Below are positions 42,677 to 52,639 of a DNA stretch of 64,000 nt, piece after piece. This DNA comes from Paroedura picta. Lineage: Eukaryota; Chordata; Lepidosauria; Squamata; Gekkonidae. Each line of letters starts with the position of its first letter. Positions within the stretch are counted from its first letter, which is position 1. The position numbers and the translations under genes are program-made. The DNA is taken from positions 19,827,345-19,891,344 of the forward strand of contig NC_135381.1 in the NCBI RefSeq assembly GCF_049243985.1, written 5' to 3'. The notes beneath the pieces were generated by a model. It saw only the letters and a list, made by a program, of their open reading frames with translations, was not told the origin of the DNA and did not search any database.

Positions 42677-42876
42677 AGCCAACCACCAGGTGGTGGCTGG
42701 AGATCTCCTGAGATTACAACTGATCTCCAAGTAACAGATCAGTTCCCCTGGAGAAAACGGCCGCTTCGGAAGGTGGACTCACTGGCATTTTACCCCATTG
42801 AAGTCCCTCCCCTCTCCAAACTCCAGCCTCCTCAGGCTCCATCCTCCAAATTTCCCAACCTGGATTAGGCAACCAT
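42677..42876 (+). mobile_element. GGTTGCCA-type miniature element
   Basis: CAACCACCAGGTGGTGGCTG, GAGATCTCCTGAGATTACAA and CTGGAGAAAACGGCCGCTTC are present, and the right end reads CCCAACCTGGATTAGGCAAC. Confidence 0.8.
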
Positions 42877-43107
42877 ACAACACAATGTCACCCTTTGTGT
42901 GTTGATACCAGCTCCAAGTTCTTCCTCAAAGCAGTTCTTCCCTGGGCTTTATCCTGCTAGTTGGCTGAAACTTGGCCCCAAGACTGGCCTAGTCATAGAG
43001 GCAACCTGAGGCTACTAAAATTGTTGAGGCACCCTTAGCCTCTTCCAGGCTGGGTTGTCCCCCCTGCAGTTCAGGGGAGCCTTCAATGTCCACTGTTTTT
43101 CTTGCTT

Positions 43108-43380
43108 AAAGGTAAAGGTATCCCCTGTGCAAGCACTGGGTCATGTCTGACCCTTGGGGTGACGCCCTCTAGCGTTTTCATGGCAGACTCAATACGGGGT
43201 GGTTTGCCAGTGCCTTCCCCAGTCATTACCATTTACCCCCCAGCAAGCTGGGCACTCATTTTACCGACCTCGGAAGGATGGAAGGCTGAGTCAACCTTGA
43301 GCCAGCTGCTGGGATTGAACTCCCAGCCTCATGGGCAGAGATTCAGACTGCATGTCTGCTGCCTTACCACTCTGCGCCCC
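43108..43380 (-). repeat. TACCTTT-tailed tRNA SINE, reverse, nearly full length
   Basis: AAAGGTAAAGGTATCCCCTG to GCCTTACCACTCTGCGCCCC is the full element in reverse, lacking the last bases of the head. No clear target duplication. Confidence 0.88.
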
Positions 43381-43389
43381 AAAACACAG

Positions 43390-44660
43390 TGAAGTAATGA
43401 TGAGGCAGTAACTAAAAACAAATGAAAGCAGTCACAAATAAGACCCCAGCCAAATCTTTGCCATCTAATTTGCTCAGTTCACCACAAGACTTAGCAAAGT
43501 ATGTCTGTCAGGGAGGCTGGGAAGAAGCAAAGCTCAAATGGGGCACTGAAACCCCTTAGACTGGCAGGCTTTTTGCAGCTCTGTGTGAGTGTCTGAGAGA
43601 GAGCTGTGGACCTCACTGGCAAATGCCAGGAGAGCTCCATTCCTTGGTGTGATCCAATAAGGTTCTTTCGATCTGCCTCTTTGACTTCTATGCACAGAAC
43701 CCTTTCTTTGGGCATTTGCAACATTAATGTATGTGTGTTTTCTTTTCTGTATTTTGCATGCCACCAGTGGTCCCTTTGGGAAAACCAATGCATGCCTTGG
43801 AGGACTGCCCACAGCGTTTGCCTGAAGCTGTGTGAGTATTAAGCTGTAGGGGGTGTATATTATAGGTTGCGGCAAACTCTAATGTATGCACTGTTTTAGA
43901 TAAAAGGAGGGTTTTGTTAAGAGCCCGCGCTGCCTAATTACGTTCCATCAGAGCCTACACTGTGTCCATACATCCCTTTCTTATCCCAAACACAAGCCAC
44001 TGCCAAGGCAAATTAAAGCCTTCCAACTGAAATAAACATGCACACGGCATGGTCCATATGCTCCAACATTAAGCTTAGTTTTTTGTTAGTAACAATACAC
44101 TGCTTCCCCCCCCCCCCATATCTCGAAGGGGAATACAAAACAGCTCATTTTTGCGTAGAGACAGGGCGGCTGTGAATGGTGACAGGCAGCTTGTAAATAC
44201 ACCTCGTCTTTTTTTTTGTCCAATCCTTGAAATTTCAAGGGCAGCGGAAATTTGATCTCCTGGGGGTTTTTTTGAATGAGAATCTGAAAGGGAAATTATA
44301 AAGACAGGGAACATGCTCCAGTCCACTTATTCGTGTTATTCATATTTCTATCATTATGTTGTTTGTGTTATTGTTAGGCTGCTGATATACTGTATGTACA
44401 CTCTACAGACTTTCAAAAGCCATGCTTCTAATTCCTATGATTCTATTTATGAATCAGGTTTACATGCTAAATCTGTGTCCCCTTGAAGTTTTTCCCCTTA
44501 TTGCTAAGTGAACACAATATGTGTCCTTTCCTCTAGAACTACCTAAAAGGTAAATTGAGATCTCAAGTGTTGCCAGAAAAGGTGTCCATTGGTTATCCCA
44601 TACAAGACTCTGTTTGCAAAAGTGTGCCTTATTTTGCAGACACTTCCTGATTAGCTGTAG
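43390..44660. other. Unique block; 43900-44330 may be conserved non-coding DNA
   Basis: No repeat or gene is recognised except C and T homopolymers (44105-44118, 44210-44218). 43900-44330 has ordered-looking unique sequence (TTGAAATTTCAAGG is a 14-bp palindrome at 44228). Confidence 0.25.
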
Positions 44661-44667
44661 ACTACTG

Positions 44668-44803
44668 CAGGGGTTGTCAACCTGTGGTCCTCCAGATGTC
44701 CATGGACTACAATTCCCATGAGCCCCTGCCAGCGCTTGCTGGCAGGGGCTCATGGGAATTGTAGTCCACGGACATCTGGAGGACCACAGGTTGACTACCC
44801 CTG
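44668..44803. mobile_element. Palindromic hAT miniature element, copy 7, perfect target duplication
   Basis: CAGGGGTTGTCAACCTGTGG and its inverse bound 136 bp. The perfect 8-bp duplication GACTACTG lies at 44660-44667 and 44804-44811. Arms are nearly identical, which makes this the clearest copy of the family. Confidence 0.95.
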
Positions 44804-44861
44804 GACTACTGTATGAGCTCTGAAGAGAATAGTGTACGACACCCCTTTCCTAGTGTTGATA

Positions 44862-45090
44862 GCCTTCAGGTGGGAGCTAAAGTTCTGATCTTTAGACTAC
44901 AGAAAAGAATTCCTCTGGAGAAAATGGCAGCTTTGGAGGGTGGGTTGTATGGCATTACAATCCTATTGATCTCCCTTTCCTCCCAAAACTCTACCCTAAA
45001 TCGAAGTAATAAATCGTAGTAATAATACTAATACCCTCTCCAGGCTTCTCCCTCAAACCTATAAGAATTTCCAAACCTAGTGTTGACTTC
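44862..45090 (+). mobile_element. GGTTGCCA-type miniature element, diverged
   Basis: CAGGTGGGAGCTAAAGTTCT, CTGGAGAAAATGGCAGCTTT and TTCCAAACCTAGTGTTGAC follow the element. A small AATAATACTAATA insertion interrupts its right half. Confidence 0.6.
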
Positions 45091-45099
45091 CCTGTCCCT

Positions 45100-47135
45100 C
45101 TCTTCATGGCTTATCACCCATATTTTGGGTGGTTTATGGGACCCTCTAAAAGTTTCCGTTTTTTCATCCAGCCATTACTCCTAAGAATGAACTTAAGCCT
45201 TGTTTAATTATTCCTTCCTTCAGAACCCTAAACTCTGTGTGACAGAGAGCTTTGCAATGTTCATAACCTTTCAGGGGTCTCATCTGGGTTGCATATTGGG
45301 CTTGTGCAAATGCCTACTTTTCTCCCCCTCACTTTGTCACTGATGGTGAAAATGGCCTCTCCTCCACTTAGACATACACCGTCTTTCCCTTCCTCTCCTT
45401 TAAGCACTGAGATTCTTAAGATGCATTTGAGCGAATGCCTTAAACGTCATCAATGTGTCTGTGGAGACAGCCAGGCAATTTGGGAGAGTGCTGTGGCAGC
45501 ATTTTAATGTACATCTATTTATGTCACCACTGAGAGAAGCATAAAGAATAAATGAAAGGCCTGTTTGAAATTTGATGGGAATTAATGTTCAGAAAGCAGC
45601 ACTTGGGATTTTTAAACAATCAACGTTTCTGCTTAAAACACTGCTGAACAACAGGGATCTAAATAAGGAGCAGCCAAGTTTAAAGGATGACTCACCTTTC
45701 ATGTTGTGCAGCAGGTGGGATTGTTCTTTCTTATTTTAAAAAAATGAGCTTCTGGTTGGAAGTATAGCCAGGGGAAATGTGATGGACTACAGTTTTTGAA
45801 AGCTCAAAAGTGCTGTACAAACAGCTGAAGGACTGTGAGAGGTTAATTTTTCACAGAGCTAGGTAGCCTTGAGTGACAGGCTGCTCCAAGAGATCTGATT
45901 GGTTAGCACCAGCTGAGCAGAGAAAGACTTCTAAATTGCATGCTGAGGAGATTTCAGCCCTAGCCGAGAAGAGTAAAGGACTGACCCATTTAGTATTCAG
46001 CCCTGACTGAGAGTAGTTTAACATAGACAGGGGAACAGGGGAAAGCTGGCAAGGATGAATGGGTAGTTAGACAGAAACTCCCTTTCAGGTGAAGGAAAGA
46101 GGATAGAGCTTCTAGAATGAGTATTTCCTTACCCAGTCAAACAGGGAGTTAGCTCTGAAGAGTGGAGAGATCCCTGCTCTAGTATAGTTATCAATTAAAA
46201 ACCAAAGATGAGTGTTAATGCTTCAAGTGAAGGACTTTGGGTACTGGAGTGTACCAGCGTTCTGGAAACCAAAAGAGTCAGAGGAAAACATTGGACCAAA
46301 AGCTTCTCAGCATAAAGATTTGAAATAATTGTGAATACCTTAAGAAATTCTCATTAGCCTGAAATATCTGTGCATATACTGTTTTTACCTCAGAATTATC
46401 TATATTGAGTTATCTCAGGAATTTCACCCCTCATTTTACCTGAGCTGTCCCCTCTGTGTTGAATAAATACTTTGTTAATTTAGAATATAAAAACTTCTCA
46501 AGTGCAATTTAAGTTCTATAGGCTAAAGGGGAAGTGTTATCTACTTTCCCCTGGGGAAAATGGCTGACGTGGAGGTCAGACTCTATGACATTATACTCTG
46601 TATCCAAATCTCCAGTAATGTCCCGGCCCAGAATTAGCAGTCTTGCTCTTTGAATTCTTATATGACTGGCTTGTCTTTTCCAAGTCTTATGTGGTTTGTG
46701 TGGCAAAGAGTTTTGGTAATGAAGGGAATCAATGGCACAGCATTTGAAGCAGAAGCTGGCTCAATGGCTGACCATGCTTTGAATTTTTGTATATATATTT
46801 TCTCAAGTGTGTGATGCCTCCTACCACTGGTCTGTCATAAATATGGTTGATTCCATTTACTGTTCTCTAAACAGGGCTGAGAGAAATTCTTTTTCTTCAG
46901 ATATGAGACACTTAAAGCACTGATTCCAATTAGGACTGCGGCAGGAGGAGACAGGAGTTTGAAGACTTCCCCACCTGCCATTCCTGACCTGATGCAGTTC
47001 CATGGGGTCACTAATTGCCCAGTGAGGCACATGCCTAGGTACTCATATCAACTGCCAAGATTTACCTAGGTGCAGAGCTAGAGAATGATAGGAGATTCTC
47101 AAAGGAGGAAAGATCTCTTAGGGTTACCAGTTCTA
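45100..47135. other. Intergenic sequence; possible LTR-type fossil inside
   Basis: About 45778-46510 runs from TGTGATGGACTACAG to a GAATAAATAC signal and could be a lone LTR of an old LTR element, but no second copy or internal part is present. 46545-46640 holds a GGTTGCCA-type remnant (GGGGAAAATGGCTGACG). No gene is recognised. Confidence 0.25.
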
Positions 47136-47136
47136 A

Positions 47137-47187
<51 letters not shown>
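47137..47187 (+). repeat. ATT trinucleotide repeat
   Basis: About 16 uninterrupted ATT units, continuous with the LINE 3' end that follows, so it is probably the expanded reverse tail. Confidence 0.93.
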
Positions 47188-47290
47188 GGATTTCTAGCCC
47201 GCCACTCCCCTGAGGTTCGCGGCAGGTAACAACATGTAAAAACCCCGTAAAACCCTTAATACATAAAACACCTAAAAAAGCAGGAGATGC
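47188..47290 (-). mobile_element. LINE 3' end, reverse
   Basis: GGATTTCTAGCCCGCCACTC and AAACCCTTAATACATAAAAC resemble the CR1-type 3' end seen at 18555, in the same orientation. Confidence 0.55.
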
Positions 47291-47299
47291 ACACCTACA

Positions 47300-48050
47300 A
47301 GAACAGACAGATACTATCAATTTTGCGCTGACATCCAGGAAACAGCTACATCCGCATTTAGTATGCTTATAGTGACATCAATTAAGTATTCTGAAGTCCA
47401 AAGAAGGTAAATAAAAAATATAAATGGCAGTTGATTTTTTCCAGAACTCGACTTTAATAGCCTTGCAATATATAAATCAATTCACATAACTCAGGGTTTA
47501 CTAGTATTACAAATGAACAATAAATGTGTAATGAGATACTTATGAAAACATTATGAGCCCAATGGATAGCAGTGCATTTAATTAAAAGCTAAGTAGATAG
47601 CAGCGGTGTGGCAATTTGACTGAGTGGCTCACCTTGGGAGTTGATGTGGGAGCCCATCAATGGGTTTCAGTGTGTGTAGAGATGGGCCTAAGATATGCAA
47701 GAATCATTCCCAGTGTTAACATAACTGAAAGGTTAGCGCATTGCTGCCCAGAATCAGTGCTGGAGAGAGCTAATTCCCCTTGGGCCCAACTACTCAACCC
47801 CAACTCAGGACTATCCTGTTTTCTTCTATCCTTGTTCAGTCAAGGAAGATTCTTGAATACAAGCAGAGACACCATTCTCATGCAGCCTGGACTTAACAGT
47901 CTTCTGTGAACTGCCAACTATCCACCCCTGCAGTTCCTCAAAGTTACAATCCATCATGCCCATTTGCTCTCTCTAACTGCTCTGCTGGGCACCTTCCATC
48001 AACCCTTTGATTAGTTAGTTATCAGAATAAGGAGCTCCAGAAATGGATCT
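47300..48050. other. Intergenic sequence
   Basis: No gene or clear repeat. Confidence 0.35.
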
Positions 48051-48054
48051 ACCA

Positions 48055-48365
48055 TTGTACTAGATGGTGATATAATAGCACATTCTAGAGCTGCCCCGAC
48101 CCTGGGATATGGGGGGCAGCCCTCGAATGGCTGATCTCCTTCCTCTGGAGTTGTGGACAGAGGGTAGAAATAGGAGAGAGAGTATCAAATCGTTACCAGC
48201 TCACATGTGGAGTCCCACAGGGAGCAGTCCTCTCTCCTATCTTATTTAGCTTCTTTATGCGCCCTCTTGCACAGCTGGTGCGAAGGTTGGGCTGGGTTGC
48301 CACCAATATGAGGATGACACCCAGCTCCATCTCCTGATGGATGACCGCCCTGACTCTCCCCCAGA
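48055..48365 (+). mobile_element. CR1/L2-type LINE, reverse-transcriptase core fragment
   Basis: The plus strand encodes LTCGVPQGAVLSPILFSFF near 48200-48255, a signature of CR1/L2-clade reverse transcriptase, and just after, in a shifted frame, an ADDTQL-like catalytic box (GATGACACCCAGCTCC, 48313-48328). It is a frameshifted 0.3-kb piece and its right end is cut by the hAT element at 48376. Confidence 0.8.
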
Positions 48366-48375
48366 ATCCTTGACC

Positions 48376-48640
48376 TAGTGGTTCTCAACCCAGGGGTCGT
48401 GACCCCCTGAGGGGTCGTTTGGCCTTTCCTAGCGGGTTGCGGTGGTGGTGGCTCACTGAGGTGGCATGGAGGAGGCTGCTGCCGCCACTCCTGCCACCTC
48501 TCCTGTCACACTAGCCTCCTCGACACCACCTCGGTAAGCTCTGAGGCAGTGTGGAGGAGGCCAGGGCCATGCCGCTGCCACTCTGGCTGCCTCCACCACT
48601 GCTCCGCGACCCCTACAGCAGGAGCCACATCGGCAATATC
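48376..48640 (+). mobile_element. hAT element fragment with SPIN-like terminus
   Basis: TAGTGGTTCTCAACCCAGGG, GTCGTGACCCCCTGAGGGGT and CGTTTGGCC are close to the 5' terminus of SPIN/Charlie-type hAT elements. The interior is GC-rich and duplicated (GGCATGGAGGAGGCTG and GGCAGTGTGGAGGAGGCC). The inverted right end is not seen. Confidence 0.6.
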
Positions 48641-48644
48641 AGGT

Positions 48645-49775
48645 CAGAGGATATAAAATAAAAAGCACAGAAATACCTAAATGCAGGAGTGGTTTGAGGA
48701 TTTGCAGGGCCCTAGCAGAGAACAATTGTGGTACGAGCAGCCACATTTGGGGCAGAGGGGCCCCTCTCAGAGGAAAGGGTGTCACTCCATGCCCTTAAAG
48801 AAGGAAAAGGGGGAGGAGGGGAAAGGCTATAGCCTTGATCCATGGGTGGGAAGGCACTATGTGGGACCTCTGGAAATGTGGGGCCCATAGCACATGCTAC
48901 ATGGATAATCCAGCCCTACCTACCTAAATGAAAAACATCATGCTTATTCTGAAGACAACTGTATTGTCTTGCACATTGGGCCATCTGACCCTTTGGGGAG
49001 CCTTCACTTCATGCTTGTTTCTTGCTTGTTGATGGTAATTCCTGTATTGGCGGTGAATTTTAGGACAATGGTACTTGCCACTATCCAAGCACATTTTGCT
49101 TCAGGGGAATGCGTATGATGTTGCAGTGTGCCCTGTGACTTGTTGCAGCCTTAGCAGAAAAGAAAAGGAAGGGAGTTTGATCCCAAGAATGATCCATGGA
49201 CTCTGGTATCCAGGAGAGAAGAACAGAAGAGATGCTGAATTGGGCTGCTGCCAAGAAAATTGCTGCCTGCAGGGGTTTGTCTTTAGGAATGCTATAGAAT
49301 CTGGACATGAAATCTGTGTTTTATGATAATGCAGATGGGGAAATTTGCTGTGAACATCTGCGTGCATGCAGTTTTCTTTCTTACTGATTTCATAAACAAG
49401 ATGTCTATTTGAAGTAGCCTCTGTAACTCTCGGATAAACTAATTTTTCAAGACTTGGCTAGGAGAGGAAAAAGAGAGCCCATGGGAACGTTTTCATCTGC
49501 AAAGGACCCTCCTGTTGACAGAACAAAGAGAAAACACAGCATTTATTCCCACCCTTGTTTCTTTACTGTGAAGGGGCTTTGTTGATCCCCTGATGGGAAA
49601 CAAATCAATGCAGCAAGCAATAGGTCTGATTCACCAGAGAGCCTCTGATGCTATTACCTTGTTTGACTAAACGTCCAAGCTTCCAGTATAGCCCAAAGAT
49701 TATCATTGTTGCCTCACTGATCGCAGCAGGCCAGATCTGGGAGGAAAGGCCTTTTGGAATCCCTTAGGAAAGAAC
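48645..49775. other. Intergenic sequence
   Basis: No gene or repeat recognised. A short open frame at 49075-49326 is judged chance. Confidence 0.35.
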
Positions 49776-49779
49776 GTGG

Positions 49780-49945
49780 GATTTTTCGGTTTAGGGGAAA
49801 AAGTATTAAGGGGAATGTAACAGAGGTTTATAAAATTACGCATGGAGTAAAGCAGATTTCTGTCCCATAATGCTACAATTCAGAGGAACTTAAATTCACA
49901 GGCAATAAATTCAGGGCAGTCAAAAGTAAGTACTTTTCTTAACTA
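49780..49945 (+). mobile_element. CR1/Jockey-type LINE, short C-terminal piece
   Basis: GAGGTTTATAAAATTACGCA TGG and the following 100 nt match the same C-terminal LINE module as at 600-760. It points toward the reverse-oriented copy that starts at 49965. Confidence 0.7.
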
Positions 49946-49964
49946 TGAATAGTGCAATTCCAAA

Positions 49965-50800
49965 CATAAGAATACAAGTAAAGCCTGTAGGATCAGACCA
50001 ATGGTCAATCTGCTTCAGCATACTGTTTTACACTGGGATTAACTTACTTACTGTGGCCTTTGATACATATTCTCCTCCATGAATCTGTTTAACCCCCATC
50101 AATACTCCTGGCCATCACTACATGCCCTGGCAGTGAATTCCACAGTTTAATTACTCTTTGGGAAAAGAAGCATTTCTTTTTGTCTGCCCTGAACATATTT
50201 GCCAGGAATTTTAGTGGGTGTCCTTGAACACTAGTATTACGAGAGAAGGAGGAACAGTTGAAGTTCTGTACTTTAACCTCCTAATCACCTGGGTTGCCCT
50301 GCTCTGTTCTTTTTACAGCTGTACAGTTCTTTTTTGAGATGCAGCAACCAGAACTGCCCATGGTGTTCTAAGTGAGGCTGCACCACAGCTGTATCCTAGA
50401 GCAGAGGTAGTCAACCTGTGGTCCTCCAGATGTTCGTGGACTGCAATTCCCATGAGCCCCTGCCAGCAGGGGCTCATGGGAATTGTAGTCCATGAACTTC
50501 TGGAGGACCACAGGTTGACTACCCCTTTCCTAGGGCACTACAATATTGATTGTTTTATTCATAGTCCCTTTCCTAATTATTCGTAGCATAGAGTTTGCCT
50601 TTTTACCTCTGTCACACACTGGGTCAACAATGTCATCAAGCTTGCCTCCAGACCCCCAAGCTGTTTTTCCATCTCAGTCTCTCTCACCATCATATATTTA
50701 AAATCATGATTTTTTAATAGCAATATGCATCGCTTTACTCTTACCCACAGCGAACTTGTATGTTTCTGCCTGTTTGCTTGACTTGTCATGTTTCTGCCTG
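49965..50800 (-). mobile_element. CR1/Jockey-type LINE, 3' part of ORF2, reverse, carrying a hAT insertion
   Basis: AGGATCAGACCAATGGTCAA, GGCAGTGAATTCCACAGTTT, TTTTTGAGATGCAGCAACCA and CACACTGGGTCAACAATGTC are successive parts of this LINE read in reverse. The hAT copy at 50402-50527 splits it. At its left (3') end it faces the forward piece at 49780. Confidence 0.8.
50402..50527. mobile_element. Palindromic hAT miniature element, copy 8, inside a LINE
   Basis: CAGAGGTAGTCAACCTGTGG and its inverse; flanks TCCTAGAG and TCCTAGGG are an 8-bp duplication with one mismatch. Confidence 0.9.
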
Positions 50801-50813
50801 TTTGCTTGACTTA
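50761..50813 (+). repeat. 28-bp tandem duplication at a SINE insertion point
   Basis: TGTTTCTGCCTGTTTGCTTG ACTT occurs twice with period 28 (from 50761 and from 50789). The second copy is the left target duplication of the SINE at 50814. Confidence 0.8.
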
Positions 50814-51099
50814 AAACTAAAGGTAAAGGTATCCCCTGTGCAAGCACCGAGTCATGTCTGACCCTTGGGGTGACGCCCTCTAGCGTTTTCATGGCAGACT
50901 CAATGCCGGGTGGCCTTGCCAGTGCCTTCCCCAGTCATTACTGTTTACCCCCCAGCAAGTTGGGTACTCATTTACTGACCTCGGAAGGATGGAAGGCTGA
51001 GTCAACCTTGAGCCGGCTGCTGGGATTGAACTCCAAACCTCATGGACATCGCTTCAGACAGCATTTCCGCTGCTTACCACTCTGCACCACAAGAGGCTC
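50814..51099 (-). repeat. TACCTTT-tailed tRNA SINE, full length, reverse, with target duplication
   Basis: AAAGGTAAAGGTATCCCCTG to GCACCACAAGAGGCTC is complete in reverse. The 12-bp direct repeat TTGCTTGACTTA flanks it (50802-50813 and 51100-51111). Confidence 0.92.
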
Positions 51100-51111
51100 T
51101 TGCTTGACTTA

Positions 51112-52500
51112 TAACAGAATAAGAGATCTTATTCTAACAATTCATAATCTGTCTTCAATGGCTTTAGAAAGGTATAGCTCTGCTCTAGTTTGAGTTGTAA
51201 GCGGCAGAATGACAGTGAATGTAGGGATGGTCACAAGCAAAGCTGGCTTTAAAGGGGAGAGGAGACAGATTCATGGAGGATAGGCTCATCCATGGATTAT
51301 AGTTATGACAAGTAAAAGGAACCTCCATAATAAGAGCCAGTAAACTTCTGAATATTACTGCTAGGAGACGGCATATGGGGAAGGCGGTGGCCTCAATGCC
51401 TGCTTGTTGATCTTCCAGGGTAATGAGTTGACCCTTTTGTGAAACAGGATGCTGGATGAGATTGATCAGAATTGGTCTTTTAAGGTAAACAACAAATTTA
51501 TTTACCGCATTTCAGACCCAACTGTACAGATACATTTAAAATATCAGTAGATGCCGAAAAATGTGTTTATAGAAACATATGTAAGCCAACAGTATAAAAC
51601 CTGAAACATAATTAAAACTCATCATTAAAACACGATATGCAAAGTAGTGAGTCAATATATTGGAGGAGATACTTTCGGTTCTATGTTTAAACTACTTTCA
51701 AGGTCTGTATTTTCTCAGCCTGGCAGCAGCCCTCTATTGTCTCAGGTTGATGTCTTTCACATCCATGGCTACCCAACCCTTTCAAGTAGAAATGCTGAGG
51801 ACTAAACCTGGGACCTTTTCCATGCAAAGCAGATGCACTGAGCTTCATCCATCCCATGTTCTTATATGAGTGAGTTGGTAGTGCCTGCCCAAGTGAAGGA
51901 AATACTCTACAAATGGTCCAAGCACCTTTCATGTACATACTTTTCAGAGGTGTAAGACAAGAGTAAGCTGATCACTACTAATTTTAAGATCAAATTATGG
52001 TTTTATTTCAACCCTTGTCTTCCTTAGATCCTCATCTGGTGAGCTTAACTTTGACCTCCTGATGTTTGTACGGATGATGTTGTCTTTAGAAGATGCTGTC
52101 CTTGGTCCTGATTCTAAAACTTTTGACTTCCAACAGAAAAGGACTGGAACTGAAAAGTGACAATACAGTAAAAAATGTTGAAGAAAAGACCCTTGGGTCT
52201 TCACAGCGTTTATTTTGACTCCTTGTTATTTCTCATCAAACACTCTGTGATGAGGACACCCTGGGTAACAAAGCCCCTCTTATCACTCCAGGGGGTGGGT
52301 AACAAAGCCCCCTCTTATCACTCCAGGGGATAGCTGAGCTAACAACTGTCTGTCTACAGATGAAGACTTCTGAGCAGTATAGGGGCCAGGGCCAGATGAT
52401 TAAATGCAATACTGGTTTGCAAATATCCACAGAAATATACTGACATATAAAGCAGTAGCACTGCAACTCCATTGGGGGGACTTACATGGAAATGTATAAT
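51112..52500. other. Intergenic sequence with one SINE remnant
   Basis: 51740-51850 is a reverse remnant of the GCATGCAGAAGGT-type SINE (GACTAAACCTGGGACCTTTT, CATGCAAAGCAGATGCACTG). 52255-52330 has an imperfect tandem duplication (AACAAAGCCCC...CTTATCACTCCAGGGG twice). No gene is recognised. Confidence 0.45.
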
Positions 52501-52506
52501 TTAAAG

Positions 52507-52638
52507 CAGGGGTGGTCAAAATGCGGCCAGATATCCATGGACTACAATTCCCATGAGCCCCTGCCAGTGAACACTGGCAGGGCTCGTGGGAATTGTAGTC
52601 CATGGACATCTGGAGGGCCGCAGTTTTGACTACCCCTG
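52507..52638. mobile_element. Palindromic hAT miniature element, copy 9
   Basis: CAGGGGTGGTCAAAATGCGG and the inverse end GCAGTTTTGACTACCCCTG. Target duplication is weak (ATTTAAAG against CTCTAAAC). Confidence 0.88.
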
Positions 52639-52639
52639 C

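Noticed and set aside
44668-44803. Large perfect hairpin as a microRNA precursor
   Set aside because: The hairpin is explained by the palindromic hAT family with 8-bp duplications.
45778-46510. Lone LTR of an LTR-type element
   Set aside because: Only a TG start and a polyadenylation-like signal suggest it; no terminal duplication, second LTR or internal region is visible.
49075-49326. 83-codon cysteine-rich frame
   Set aside because: No splice sites or signal peptide fit, and no family is recognised.
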